Origin: Gemmobacter nectariphilus
Lineage (GTDB): Bacteria; Pseudomonadota; Alphaproteobacteria; Rhodobacterales; Rhodobacteraceae
Assembly: GCA_020721445.1 (NCBI GenBank)
Contig: DYMU01000007.1
Span: forward strand, 89,565-153,564
Direction: 5' to 3'
Length of the DNA: 64,000 nt
In this document: positions 8,168-16,380 of the stretch, piece after piece
Layout of the letters: every line of letters starts with the position of its first letter
Position numbering within the stretch: position 1 is the first letter of the stretch
Notes under the pieces: generated by a model
Databases searched by the model: none
What the model was told of the DNA's origin: nothing
The model's input: the letters and a program-made list of their open reading frames with translations, nothing else
Program-made: the position numbers and the translations under genes

Positions 8168-9418
8168 ATGAAGGCCGGAACTGAAACTGTCAGCGCACGC
8201 GAGGCCGCCGTGGGGTTGCTGAACGCCGTGCTGGGCGATGGCCAGATGCTGGCGCAGCTTTCCCCGCCGGACGGGCTGTCGGGGCCAGACCGGGCGCGGG
8301 CAGAACGTCTGGCGGCGCAGGTGTTGCGGCAGTTGGAGCGGATCGACCGGGTGCTGAAGCCGCTGTTGCGCAAAGCCCCGCCGCTGGAGGTGCTGAACAT
8401 CCTGCGTCTGGCGGTGGCGGAACTTGACGGCGGTGCCGCCGCCTATGGCGTGGTGAACGAGGCCGTGGCCCTGACCCGCAAGGGCAGGCGCACACAGCAT
8501 CTGTCGGGGCTGGTGAACGCGGTGTTGCGTGCGGTGCCCGACCCGGTCGGCCTTGCCGCGCTGCCCGCGCCGTTGATGCCGCGCTGGTTGCGCCAGCCCC
8601 TGGTGCATGCCCATGGCCGCGATGTGGTGGCGGCGATCGAAGCGGTGCAGGCGCAGACGCCGCCGGTGGATATCACGCCAAAGGCAGGGGCGGGGGCGGT
8701 GCCCGAAGGCATGGCCTTGCCATCCGGCAGCATCCGGCTGGCCGTGCCGGGGCAGATCACCCATCTGCCGGGCTATGACACCGGCGACTGGTGGGTGCAA
8801 GATGCCGCCGCCGCAATGGCGGTGCGCCTGTTGGCACCGCAACCGGGCGAGGACGTGCTGGACCTGTGCGCCGCACCAGGGGGAAAGACCCTGCAACTGG
8901 CCGATGCCGGGGCCACGGTCACCGCGCTGGATATTTCGGCCCCCCGCATGGCGCGGGTGCAGGAAAACCTGACGCGCACCGGGCTGACCGCCCGTTTGCT
9001 GGTGGGCGATGCGCTGCACTGGCAGCCTGACGCAGCCTTTGACGCCATTTTGCTGGATGCCCCCTGTTCGGCCAGCGGCACCCTTCGGCGGCACCCGGAT
9101 CTGCCGTTTGTCAAGGACGGGTCGGAAATCGAGGCGCTGGTGGCGCTGCAAGCCGCGTTGCTGGACCGGGCGCTGGGTTGGCTGAAACCCGGCGGTCGGC
9201 TGGTGTTTTGCACCTGCTCGCTGCTGCCCGCCGAGGGCGAAAATCAACTTGCGGCTGCGCTGGAGCGGCACCCGTCACTGACGGTGCAGCGCCCGGACGC
9301 TCCGTGGGTTGACCCCGCCTGGATCACGGCGCAAGGCGGGTTGCGGCTGCGGCCTGACCTTTGGGGTGACACAGGCGGGATGGACGGCTTTTTCATTGCC
9401 GTGCTGCGCGCCGCCTGA
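8168..9418 (+). CDS. rsmB: 16S rRNA (cytosine-C5) methyltransferase, RsmB/NOP family
   Basis: A 416-residue two-domain protein. The N-terminal ~150 residues form a NusB-like RNA-binding fold (for example LAAQVLRQLERIDRVLKPLL). The C-terminal SAM-dependent methyltransferase contains VLDLCAAPGGKTLQLADAG for SAM binding, DAPCSASGTLRRHPDLPF with the first conserved cysteine, and FCTCSLLPAEGE with the second, the pair used for methyl transfer and product release in m5C enzymes. Its likely target is C967 of 16S rRNA. The usual fmt/def companions are not adjacent here. Confidence 0.92.
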   Translation: MKAGTETVSAREAAVGLLNAVLGDGQMLAQLSPPDGLSGPDRARAERLAAQVLRQLERIDRVLKPLLRKAPPLEVLNILRLAVAELDGGAAAYGVVNEAVALTRKGRRTQHLSGLVNAVLRAVPDPVGLAALPAPLMPRWLRQPLVHAHGRDVVAAIEAVQAQTPPVDITPKAGAGAVPEGMALPSGSIRLAVPGQITHLPGYDTGDWWVQDAAAAMAVRLLAPQPGEDVLDLCAAPGGKTLQLADAGATVTALDISAPRMARVQENLTRTGLTARLLVGDALHWQPDAAFDAILLDAPCSASGTLRRHPDLPFVKDGSEIEALVALQAALLDRALGWLKPGGRLVFCTCSLLPAEGENQLAAALERHPSLTVQRPDAPWVDPAWITAQGGLRLRPDLWGDTGGMDGFFIAVLRAA

Positions 9419-9438
9419 CGGGTACTATCTCAGGGGGG

Positions 9439-10188
9439 CTACTTGCGCGGGGCAAAGATCGCGTAATAGGCCCAATCGGGCAGGAACTGCGACAAACGGA
9501 AGAACCATGAAAACACCATGGGAAAGCTGCGCTTGAAGCTGTCGGTGTTCATGTGGTCAAACATTTCCCGCGCGGCGCCTTCGGGTTCCATCAGGAAGGG
9601 CATCGAGAAATCGTTCTTGTCGGTCAGCCGGGTGCGGATGAAACCGGGGTTGGCGACCTGCACCTGCACACCGCTGCCGCGCAGGTCGGCATAAAGACAC
9701 TCGGCCAGCGACATCACCCCCGCCTTTGACGCCGAATAGCCGACAGACCCCGGCAAACCACGAAAGCCCGACAACGACCCGGTGATCACCACATGGCCCG
9801 CGCCGCGCGCCACCATGGCGGGCAGCACCGCGCCGATCACCCGGGCGCAACCGGTGAAGTTAATGTCGCACATCGCCTCGACCTGATCTGCGGTGTCGGC
9901 GTTCCAGTCCTGCGCACGGGTCGGCCAATAGACCCCGGCCAGAAACACCACACCGTCCAGCGGACCGGCGGCTTCGGCCGCGGCCCGGACCGACGCGCTG
10001 TCGGCCACGTCGCAGGGCAGCGCCATGCTTTTGCCGGGCAAGGTCTGGACCGCCGCCTGCAACCGATCGGCGGATCGCGCCGACAAGATCACCTCGGCCC
10101 CCGCGCGCGACAGGGCTTGTGCAAGCGCCAACCCCAAGCCTTCGGATGCGCCCACCAACCAATAGCGTTTGCCTGTCCACGTCTTCAT
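9439..10188 (-). CDS. Short-chain dehydrogenase/reductase (RpoE-ChrR-linked operon)
   Basis: A 249-residue classical SDR. The cofactor motif GASEGLG is near residue 14, the catalytic serine is in VVITGSLSGFRG, and the YSASK active-site motif follows. It is the last of five minus-strand genes that begin at the RpoE-type promoter. The gene order from the flavin oxidoreductase to this SDR matches the Rhodobacter sphaeroides RSP_1091-RSP_1087 group, which is induced by singlet oxygen. The substrate is unknown; a role in modified fatty-acid metabolism is inference from context. Confidence 0.88.
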   Translation of the reverse strand: MKTWTGKRYWLVGASEGLGLALAQALSRAGAEVILSARSADRLQAAVQTLPGKSMALPCDVADSASVRAAAEAAGPLDGVVFLAGVYWPTRAQDWNADTADQVEAMCDINFTGCARVIGAVLPAMVARGAGHVVITGSLSGFRGLPGSVGYSASKAGVMSLAECLYADLRGSGVQVQVANPGFIRTRLTDKNDFSMPFLMEPEGAAREMFDHMNTDSFKRSFPMVFSWFFRLSQFLPDWAYYAIFAPRK

Positions 10189-10201
10189 TGCCGCCCCCTG
10201 T

Positions 10202-10762
10202 TCATGCCGGAACTTTTCGCATCGTTGCCACCAGCTCGGCCACCTTGACCCCGAACTTGTAAAACTGGCTGCGGTTCATGATGGTTCCATTTTCCATCAG
10301 ATACATCCAGTCCACCACATCCAGCACATGCCCGCCGGCCTGGGGTTCCAGCCTGATGCGATAGCGCATTTCCACCGCCGGGCCCATCGCCTGCCCGGTG
10401 CCGGTGCCCACCACATCGGGGGCTTCGGCGCGGATTGACCCGTCATTGCCAAGCGTCAGCGTCCATGCCCGGTTCTGCACCACGCCGCTGTCATAGCGAA
10501 AAACCTCTCGCAGGGTGCCGGTGTTGCCGGCCCACGTGCCTTCCATATCGGCGACAAAGCGGCTGGCGACGCGGCCGGTGGGGCCATAGATCACGCCTTC
10601 GCACAGGATCGGGCCGTTCAGATGCTGGCGCAGGTCAAGCCGCGGGCCGCGAGGCGCCAGATCGGCGGGGCGCTGCGCCCGAAAGCCGGTCGCCCGCTGA
10701 AACAGGGCAAGCATCGCCGCGCCAAGGATCATGCCAGACAGGATCAGCAGCACAGGCGTCAT
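10202..10762 (-). CDS. DUF3833 family protein
   Basis: A 186-residue protein with an N-terminal membrane-anchor or signal segment (MTPVLLILSGMILGAAMLAL). The soluble domain has LDLRQHLNGPILCEGVIYGP, EVFRYDSGVVQNRAW and WMYLMENGTIMNRSQFYKFG, as in DUF3833. Its function is unknown. It lies between the MFS transporter (12 bases upstream) and the SDR (13 bases downstream), clearly within one operon. It probably works in the periplasm or inner membrane as part of the RpoE-controlled envelope lipid response. Confidence 0.82.
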   Translation of the reverse strand: MTPVLLILSGMILGAAMLALFQRATGFRAQRPADLAPRGPRLDLRQHLNGPILCEGVIYGPTGRVASRFVADMEGTWAGNTGTLREVFRYDSGVVQNRAWTLTLGNDGSIRAEAPDVVGTGTGQAMGPAVEMRYRIRLEPQAGGHVLDVVDWMYLMENGTIMNRSQFYKFGVKVAELVATMRKVPA

Positions 10763-10774
10763 GCCTTACCCCTT

Positions 10775-12046
10775 TTAAACATCGGTCAGGGCCAACAGGC
10801 CCATGGCAAACAGTTTCAGCCCGCACGGCAGGGCAGCGTAAAGCAGCGAAAGCGCCAGCAACGCCTGCGCGCTGTTGGCGGCACCGGGGGCAAAGCCTGC
10901 GGCTGCCAGGGCGGGCAACAAGGTTGCCGCCGCGATGGCCAGCGACAGTTTCGAGACGAACGACCACAGGCCAAAGGCAGCACCTTCGCCTTCGCCCAAG
11001 ACGGCAAGGCGACGGGCGAACAGGGCAGGCAGCAGCGTAAGATCAGCGCCGAGGGCGGCACCCGAGGCTGCGCAGATCAGCGCAAAGGCCGCCGTGTCAC
11101 CTTCGCGCAGGGTCACCGCCCACAGGAACGCGGCAATCGCCAAGGCCATGGCAGCCAGCAGGGCGCGCTTGGCGCCTAGCCGCGTGGCAAGGCGGCCCCA
11201 GACCGGGGCCGAGGCGGCGGCGGACAGAAAGAACAGCAGCAGCAGCGGCCCTTCCCAACCCGGCGCGGCAAGACGGCTTTCGACAAAGAACAAAAACAGG
11301 GTCGAAGTGACCGCCACCGGGGCCGCGTTCAACAGCGCAATCAGCAACAGGCGGCGCGCCAGCGCGTCAGACAAGGCCGGGCGAAACACCGCCCAAGGGT
11401 TGCCAAACGCGGTGCCGGGGGCCGTACGCCCGCTGCCGCGCCATTCGTGGCGCATCAAGACCACGGCCAGCACGGCCAGCGCGGCAAAGCCGATGGCGAA
11501 GACGGTGAACGGCCGGTCGGTCAAGGCAGCCAGCGCCACCGGGGCCACGGCGGCCAGCGAGACCCCGATCAGCGACCCGGTTTCGCGCCAACTGGCCAGC
11601 CGGAAATGGCCGCCCGTGCCAAGGCTGGCCGCCTTGGCAACACCTTGGGCATAGAACACGATGGTCAGAAAGGAAAAGCCGCTGAACAGCAGCGTCAGGC
11701 ACAGTGCAAACCACAACAGCGGTGCCACCGGAGGGGTCACCGCAAACAGCCCCAGCATCGCCAGCGCCATGATCAGCGCCGAACCCCAGACCAACGCCCC
11801 GCGCCAGCCCTGCGCCACTTCGGCCAGCCAGCCCAACAGCGGGTCTTGCACCACATCCACCAGCCGCAAGGCGGCCAGCGTCAGCCCAAGGGTGGCAAGG
11901 CTGAGCCTGTGTTCATCAACATAGAACTTCGGCGCGTGAATATAGATCGGCAGGCCCGCCGCCGCGATCATCGCCGCAAACAGCGACCAGGGCAGCAAGC
12001 TGGCCCCCGGCGCCGTGGCAGAAGATGCGGCGGCGGTGCCGGTCAT
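10775..12046 (-). CDS. MFS transporter, GPH-like
   Basis: A 423-residue integral membrane protein with about 12 hydrophobic helices, for example SLFAAMIAAAGLPIYIHAPK at the start and VPLRWSLFLL-like stretches throughout. The segment DPLLGWLAEV resembles the DPLxGxLxD motif of sugar-cation (GPH) symporters. Start ATG 12046 overlaps the DUF1365 stop by ATGA, indicating translational coupling; the earlier in-frame start would lie deep in that gene. The substrate is not known. Its place in the singlet-oxygen operon suggests lipid or precursor transport rather than sugar uptake. Confidence 0.85.
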   Translation of the reverse strand: MTGTAAASSATAPGASLLPWSLFAAMIAAAGLPIYIHAPKFYVDEHRLSLATLGLTLAALRLVDVVQDPLLGWLAEVAQGWRGALVWGSALIMALAMLGLFAVTPPVAPLLWFALCLTLLFSGFSFLTIVFYAQGVAKAASLGTGGHFRLASWRETGSLIGVSLAAVAPVALAALTDRPFTVFAIGFAALAVLAVVLMRHEWRGSGRTAPGTAFGNPWAVFRPALSDALARRLLLIALLNAAPVAVTSTLFLFFVESRLAAPGWEGPLLLLFFLSAAASAPVWGRLATRLGAKRALLAAMALAIAAFLWAVTLREGDTAAFALICAASGAALGADLTLLPALFARRLAVLGEGEGAAFGLWSFVSKLSLAIAAATLLPALAAAGFAPGAANSAQALLALSLLYAALPCGLKLFAMGLLALTDV

Positions 12047-12801
12047 CGGGTCACGTCTTCGGGCGGTGGCACCGGGCGGCTGCGGAACTTCACCCGCTTG
12101 AGGGCCAGTTTTGCCGCCTGCCAATGGATCAGCGCCAGCACCCGGCGCGATCCCAGCGGGCGGCGCACGGCGGCACGCAGGATATAGGCATTGGTCAGCG
12201 GCACCCGGGGCCCGATCAGATTGGTGAACAACCCGCCGCCATCTTCGGTGCTATAGTCGATCCAGATTCCGACCCGCGCATCGGTGATGTCAAAGCGAAA
12301 GCGGTATTCGCCTGCCACCGGCTGAAACGGCGAGACGTAGAAGATCTTTTTCGCCAGCAGCGTGTCTTCGCGGGTGATCGGGCCGTGGTTGTCGTGATGC
12401 GCAAGATAGGAATGACGGTCGCCATAGGTGTTGTTGACCTCGGCAATCACCGTGCGCAGCGTGCCTTCGGCATCATGGCACAGCCAGAACGACACCGGGT
12501 TGAACACATGGCCCAACACGCGCGGCTGTGCCATCAGCACAATACGGGCGGGGGCGGGCAGGTCATGCTCGGCCAGCACCTGGCGCACCCATGCGGCGCC
12601 CGTGCCCTTGCCGGGCGGGCCGCCGTGATCGGTATCATGCACCGCCGTCACATTGCTGCCGTTGCGCGAAAACAGCGACGGACCCTGAACCGGACCTTCC
12701 GCCTCAAGCGCCACATAATCCACGGTATAGCGAAAGCTGTTTTGCACCGCGCCTTTGCGGCCATGATAGGTTTCGCCGCGGATCAGGTCGACGGTTTCCA
12801 T
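12043..12801 (-). CDS. DUF1365 family protein (cyclopropane-fatty-acid-associated, RSP_1090-like)
   Basis: A 252-residue protein beginning METVDLIRGETYHGRKGAVQ. Family-typical blocks are FRYTVDYVAL, VLGHVFNPVSFWLCHD, VIAEVNNTYGDRHSYL and KKIFYVSPFQPVAGEY. DUF1365 proteins are usually next to cyclopropane fatty-acid synthases and flavin amine oxidases. In R. sphaeroides the corresponding gene is needed for furan fatty-acid formation and normal ChrR turnover. The start overlaps the upstream stop as TGATG. The exact chemistry is unknown. Confidence 0.87.
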   Translation of the reverse strand: METVDLIRGETYHGRKGAVQNSFRYTVDYVALEAEGPVQGPSLFSRNGSNVTAVHDTDHGGPPGKGTGAAWVRQVLAEHDLPAPARIVLMAQPRVLGHVFNPVSFWLCHDAEGTLRTVIAEVNNTYGDRHSYLAHHDNHGPITREDTLLAKKIFYVSPFQPVAGEYRFRFDITDARVGIWIDYSTEDGGGLFTNLIGPRVPLTNAYILRAAVRRPLGSRRVLALIHWQAAKLALKRVKFRSRPVPPPEDVTR

Positions 12802-14081
12802 CAGGCCACCTCGCGGGTGCGCATCGCCTCGACCACATCGGCCGCACTGCCGATGCCGTCTTCGTGAAAGCCGTTCTTCATCCACGCGCCGCAGAACCAT
12901 GTGTTCGCGGTGCCGTTCATCTGGCGGATGGTCCCCTGCGCCGACAGGGCGGCCGTGTCATAGACCGGATGGCGGAAGGTCACCTGATCATAGATGCGGT
13001 CTTCGCGGATCGTGCGGTTGCTGTTCAGCGTCACGAAATGCGGGTCATCCTTGGGGATCGGTTGCAGCCGGTTCATCCAATAGCTCAGGTCGATGCGGTC
13101 GCCCGGCCCGCCCTTGGGTTCGACATAAGACCAGCTTGACCATGTCTTGCGCAGGTTCGGCATCACGCTTTCATCGCAGTGCAGGATCGCCTCGTTCGGC
13201 TGATAGCGCACCGCGCCAAGGGCCGTGGTTTCGGCCCCCGAGGCATCGGACAGCAGCGCCAGCGCATCATCGGAATGGGTGGCAAAGACCACATCGTCAA
13301 AGGCTTCCCAGTCGTCGCCGGTGGCGCGCACCTGCACGCCATCGGGCATCCGTCGCACCCCGGCCACGGGCGCGCCCAGCCGGATATCGACACCTTGTTT
13401 TTCCATTACCGCCTGAAGGCGCTGCACATATTGCACCGATCCGCCGCGCACCGTGTACCACTGGTGCTGGCCGCTGGTGGACATCAGCCGGTGGTTGTCA
13501 AAAAACCGGATCATCGCATCGGCGGGAAAGTCGAGGATGCCCTTGGTGGGTGTTGACCAGATCGCGCCCGAAAACGGCGTGATGTAATAATCGCGGAAAT
13601 AATCGCCGGTGCCCAGGGCAGCCAGCAGGTCGCGGATCACCATGCCGGGCCGGGCCACCACCGCCGCCTGCTTGTTGAACTTCAGGATATCGCGGATCAT
13701 GCCAAGAAACCTGGGGTTCAGCAGGTTCTTGCGCTGGGCAAACAGCGTATCAAGGCTGTCAAGCGCGTATTCGATCCGCCCGCCATCAACGCTGGCACAA
13801 AAGCTCATGTCGCTTTCGGTCACCGGCACATCAAGCTTTTCGAACAGCTTCACCAGATGCGGATAATTCACCCGGTTGAACACGATGAACCCGGTATCGA
13901 CAGGCTGATCGCCGCGCTTGCCAGCCATCACCGTGCGGGCATGGCCGCCCAGACGCGGGGCCGCCTCATACAGTACCACCCGGTGGTCATCGGCCAGCAT
14001 ATGCGCCGCCGACATGCCGGATATTCCACCGCCGATCACGGCGATCCGACGGGGCGGGGTGCCGAGCGTTTCAAAGGGCAT
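12801..14081 (-). CDS. FAD-dependent amine-oxidase-like oxidoreductase (RSP_1091-like)
   Basis: A 426-residue flavoprotein. The dinucleotide-binding motif AVIGGGISGMSAAHMLA starts at about residue 14, followed by LGGHARTV and the FAD-linked segment VDTGFIVFNRVNYP; the C-terminal part ends TWFCGAWMKNGFHEDGIGSA, the second FAD contact. It is the first gene of the five-gene RpoE-type operon and starts 28 bases downstream of the -10 element. In Rhodobacter the equivalent protein acts on methylated acyl chains on the way to furan fatty acids. Assignment of that step here rests on synteny. Confidence 0.9.
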   Translation of the reverse strand: MPFETLGTPPRRIAVIGGGISGMSAAHMLADDHRVVLYEAAPRLGGHARTVMAGKRGDQPVDTGFIVFNRVNYPHLVKLFEKLDVPVTESDMSFCASVDGGRIEYALDSLDTLFAQRKNLLNPRFLGMIRDILKFNKQAAVVARPGMVIRDLLAALGTGDYFRDYYITPFSGAIWSTPTKGILDFPADAMIRFFDNHRLMSTSGQHQWYTVRGGSVQYVQRLQAVMEKQGVDIRLGAPVAGVRRMPDGVQVRATGDDWEAFDDVVFATHSDDALALLSDASGAETTALGAVRYQPNEAILHCDESVMPNLRKTWSSWSYVEPKGGPGDRIDLSYWMNRLQPIPKDDPHFVTLNSNRTIREDRIYDQVTFRHPVYDTAALSAQGTIRQMNGTANTWFCGAWMKNGFHEDGIGSAADVVEAMRTREVA

Positions 14082-14108
14082 GACAGGCCTCGTGCTTGTT
14101 CTTGGAAA

Positions 14109-14137
14109 TACTACGCACTCCTAAAGCCGTTGGATCA
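14109..14137 (-). promoter_or_regulatory. RpoE (ECF sigma) promoter of the flavin oxidoreductase operon
   Basis: On the minus strand TGATCC (14137-14132), an 18-base spacer and TAGTA (14113-14109). This matches the TGATCC-N18-TAnnA pattern of Rhodobacter sphaeroides RpoE promoters and faces the oxidoreductase start at 14081. Confidence 0.85.
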
Positions 14138-14203
14138 CACTGTCCATTTTTACCGGCAGCCTTGTGACGGGCGACAAAAAATGCCGCAGGCTTGAACAAG
14201 TTG

Positions 14204-14232
14204 TGATCCAACCTGCAACGGGGGCCGTATGA
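14204..14232 (+). promoter_or_regulatory. RpoE (ECF sigma) promoter of rpoE-chrR
   Basis: On the plus strand TGATCC (14204-14209), an 18-base spacer and TATGA (14228-14232). It has the same architecture as the opposing promoter, and the shared extension TGATCCAAC is identical on both sides. It would drive autoregulated rpoE-chrR transcription starting near 14240. Confidence 0.85.
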
Positions 14233-14343
14233 CTTGACATGATGTTGGATACCATGTTCGCGCAGATTGCAGATGGACCTGACCGCTTGCAGCCTTATGT
14301 TGCAGACGTTGGGCACAGTATGCGCCGCAAAGGAAGACCGCGG

Positions 14344-14907
14344 GTGACAGCGGACATGGAGCAAACCGATTGGGCCGCGCTGGTGATGCGCGTCCGCGAT
14401 CATCAGGACAGAGCGGCCTTTGCCGCGCTGTTTCGGCATTTTGCGCCGCGGGTGAAGGCCTTCTTGATGAAATCGGGCGCGTCTGAGGCTCTGGCCGAGG
14501 AATGTGCGCAAGATGTGATGGCGACCCTGTGGCAAAAGGCGATCCAGTTTGATCCCGAACGGGCCTCGGTCGCGACCTGGGTTTTCACGATCGCCCGCAA
14601 CCGCCGGATTGATGCGCTGCGCAAGGCGCGTCGCCCCGAACCCGAAGACCTGACCTGGGGGCCTGTGGCCGAACCCGATCAGGCCGAGGTGTTCGAGGCC
14701 CAGCAAGATACCGAACGGTTGGGGGCGGCCCTGTCGCAACTGCCGCAAAAGCAGCGCGCGCTGATCGAACGGGCCTATTACGGCGATCTGTCGCACAGCG
14801 AGATTGCCGCCGAAACCGGTCTGCCCTTGGGCACGATCAAGTCGCGGATACGATTGGCGCTGGAACGGCTGCGCCACCAGATGGACGTGAAGGCACCTGT
14901 GAAATGA
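14344..14907 (+). CDS. rpoE: ECF sigma factor RpoE (ECF11-type, singlet-oxygen response)
   Basis: A 187-residue sigma-70-family factor. Region 2 lies at about residues 30-100, with FRHFAPRVKAFLMKSGAS and the promoter-melting part ASVATWVFTIARNRRIDALR. Region 4 is at the end, with YYGDLSHSEIAAETGLPLGT and IKSRIRLALERLR forming the helix-turn-helix that reads TGATCC. GTG 14344 was chosen because AGGAAG (14331-14336) is 7 bases upstream; ATG 14356 is an alternative, and the ATG at 14239 would leave almost no leader after the promoter. Its stop overlaps the chrR start by ATGA. It should be held inactive by ChrR and released by singlet oxygen. Confidence 0.93.
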   Translation: MTADMEQTDWAALVMRVRDHQDRAAFAALFRHFAPRVKAFLMKSGASEALAEECAQDVMATLWQKAIQFDPERASVATWVFTIARNRRIDALRKARRPEPEDLTWGPVAEPDQAEVFEAQQDTERLGAALSQLPQKQRALIERAYYGDLSHSEIAAETGLPLGTIKSRIRLALERLRHQMDVKAPVK

Positions 14908-15548
14908 CGATCAAGCACCACCTTACCGAAGACTTGCTGATGGCCTATTCGGCCGGCAACCTGCCACAGGCGATCAGTCTGGTGATCGCGGCGCATCTGT
15001 CGATGTGTGACGAATGTCGCGCCCGCGCCATGGCCTTTGATGCGCTGGGCGGCGCGGTGATCGAAGACGATGTTGCCGCGATGTCGGACGGCAGCCTTGA
15101 CGCCTGCCTTGCCCGGATCGACACCTTGCCCCAGGCCAATGCCCGCGCACCGCGCCGGGCCGATGGCATCCTGCCCGCGCCGCTGTTCGAATGTATCGGC
15201 GGCAGTCTGTCGTCGGTCAAGTGGCGGCCGATCGGGCTGGGCGCGCGGCAGGCGATCTTGCGCAGTTCAGACGGTCAGGCCACGGCGCGCCTGCTGGCAA
15301 TCCCTGGCGGCGCTGCCATGCCCGACCATGGACACAGCGGGTTGGAACTGACGCTGGTGTTGCAAGGCGCGTTTCATGACGGGGAAAAGGTGTTTGGCCC
15401 CGGCGATATCGAGGTTGCCGATGCATCGGTCGAACATACCCCGGTGGCCGAAGCCGGTCAGGTCTGCATCTGTCTGGCCGCAACCCAAGGCCCGCTGAAG
15501 TTCAACACGATGATGCCGCGCCTGATGCAGCCGATTTTCCGGATCTAG
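14904..15548 (+). CDS. chrR: Anti-sigma factor ChrR (zinc-binding, cupin)
   Basis: A 214-residue protein. The N-terminal zinc anti-sigma domain shows His6, His31, Cys35 and Cys38 (HLSMCDEC), the same spacing as in R. sphaeroides ChrR. The C-terminal cupin has DHGHSGLE (His142, His144, Glu148) and a later His178 in ASVEHTP, matching its second zinc site. It binds RpoE in the cytoplasm and is degraded after exposure to singlet oxygen. Translational coupling to rpoE through ATGA should keep the two proteins balanced. Confidence 0.95.
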   Translation: MTIKHHLTEDLLMAYSAGNLPQAISLVIAAHLSMCDECRARAMAFDALGGAVIEDDVAAMSDGSLDACLARIDTLPQANARAPRRADGILPAPLFECIGGSLSSVKWRPIGLGARQAILRSSDGQATARLLAIPGGAAMPDHGHSGLELTLVLQGAFHDGEKVFGPGDIEVADASVEHTPVAEAGQVCICLAATQGPLKFNTMMPRLMQPIFRI

Positions 15549-15654
15549 CAGATCGCTGAAATGCGGCCCGGGGCGGCAACGCCCGTCGCGGTTTGGTGCC
15601 GCGCTGCAAGTCAGCGTTCATATCGCCTGCTGTGAGCCCCAGTTTGCCCGGACC

Positions 15655-16380
15655 CTAGGCAGGGCTGCCCGAGTTTTCCAACTGTCGCCGGGGGCGTGCG
15701 GCCTTGCCCTGACCGCGCAGATACTGGATCTGGTGAACCACCTCACGCAGGGGCACGGTCTGGCGGATGTCCTGCATCATGCGGATGTCTTCGATCACCC
15801 CCTGAACATGCCCGCGCTTGGCCCATTTGCTTGGGCTGGCGACACCCGGCCATTGCACCACTTCCACCCGGGTGCCCGAGGCTTCCATCAGGCCGTTCAC
15901 AAACACCTCAAAGCCAAAGCGCGGCAGGGTTTGAAAGCTGTCCAGATGCGGGCGCAGCAGGGCAATCGGCAACACCCGCTCACCCGAGATGTAGTCAACG
16001 CCCAACCAATGCCACAGACGCGGGGCGTTGCCGCGCAACGACACCGTGGCATCACGCTTGCCGCTGTGCACCGGCGCGATCAGGGCGGTGATATCGGCGG
16101 CGGTCAAGCCTTCCAGATCGGCGTCCAGCAGCACGACGTGACTGGTCGTCACCGAAGCCAGCCCCTGCGCCAAGGCCCCGGTCTTGCCGTGGTTGGTGTC
16201 CAGCGCCAGCACGGTTGCCCCGGCCTTTCGCGCCACCTCGACCGTGGCGTCGGTCGATCCATCGTCGATCACGATCACGTCGTTCAGCAACGGGTGGCCG
16301 ATGGCGGCGGCCAGCACACCGCCAATCCGGGCGGCTTCATTATAGGCGGGGATCAGGCAGGAAAAACGCGGCGGGGTCAT
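15655..16380 (-). CDS. Glycosyltransferase family 2 protein
   Basis: A 241-residue GT2-type enzyme with a GT-A fold. FSCLIPAYNEAARIGGVLAA opens the nucleotide-sugar domain, VIVIDDGSTDATVEVARKAG follows, and VVLLDADLEGLT holds the DxD-like metal site. It has no obvious transmembrane segment. It is the last gene of a four-gene minus-strand operon and its start overlaps the DedA stop by ATGA. The acceptor is unknown; the context of lipid glycosylation suggests a sugar is added to a membrane lipid or glycolipid. Confidence 0.85.
   Translation of the reverse strand: MTPPRFSCLIPAYNEAARIGGVLAAAIGHPLLNDVIVIDDGSTDATVEVARKAGATVLALDTNHGKTGALAQGLASVTTSHVVLLDADLEGLTAADITALIAPVHSGKRDATVSLRGNAPRLWHWLGVDYISGERVLPIALLRPHLDSFQTLPRFGFEVFVNGLMEASGTRVEVVQWPGVASPSKWAKRGHVQGVIEDIRMMQDIRQTVPLREVVHQIQYLRGQGKAARPRRQLENSGSPA

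Noticed and set aside
8096..9271. Long N-terminal extension of the DUF1674 frame
   Set aside because: The extension is antisense to rsmB; the family protein is only about 65 residues and starts at ATG 8095.
14239..14343. Upstream start of rpoE at ATG 14239
   Set aside because: It lies about 7 bases after the -10 element, would be essentially leaderless and has no ribosome-binding site, whereas GTG 14344 has AGGAAG at a 7-base spacing.
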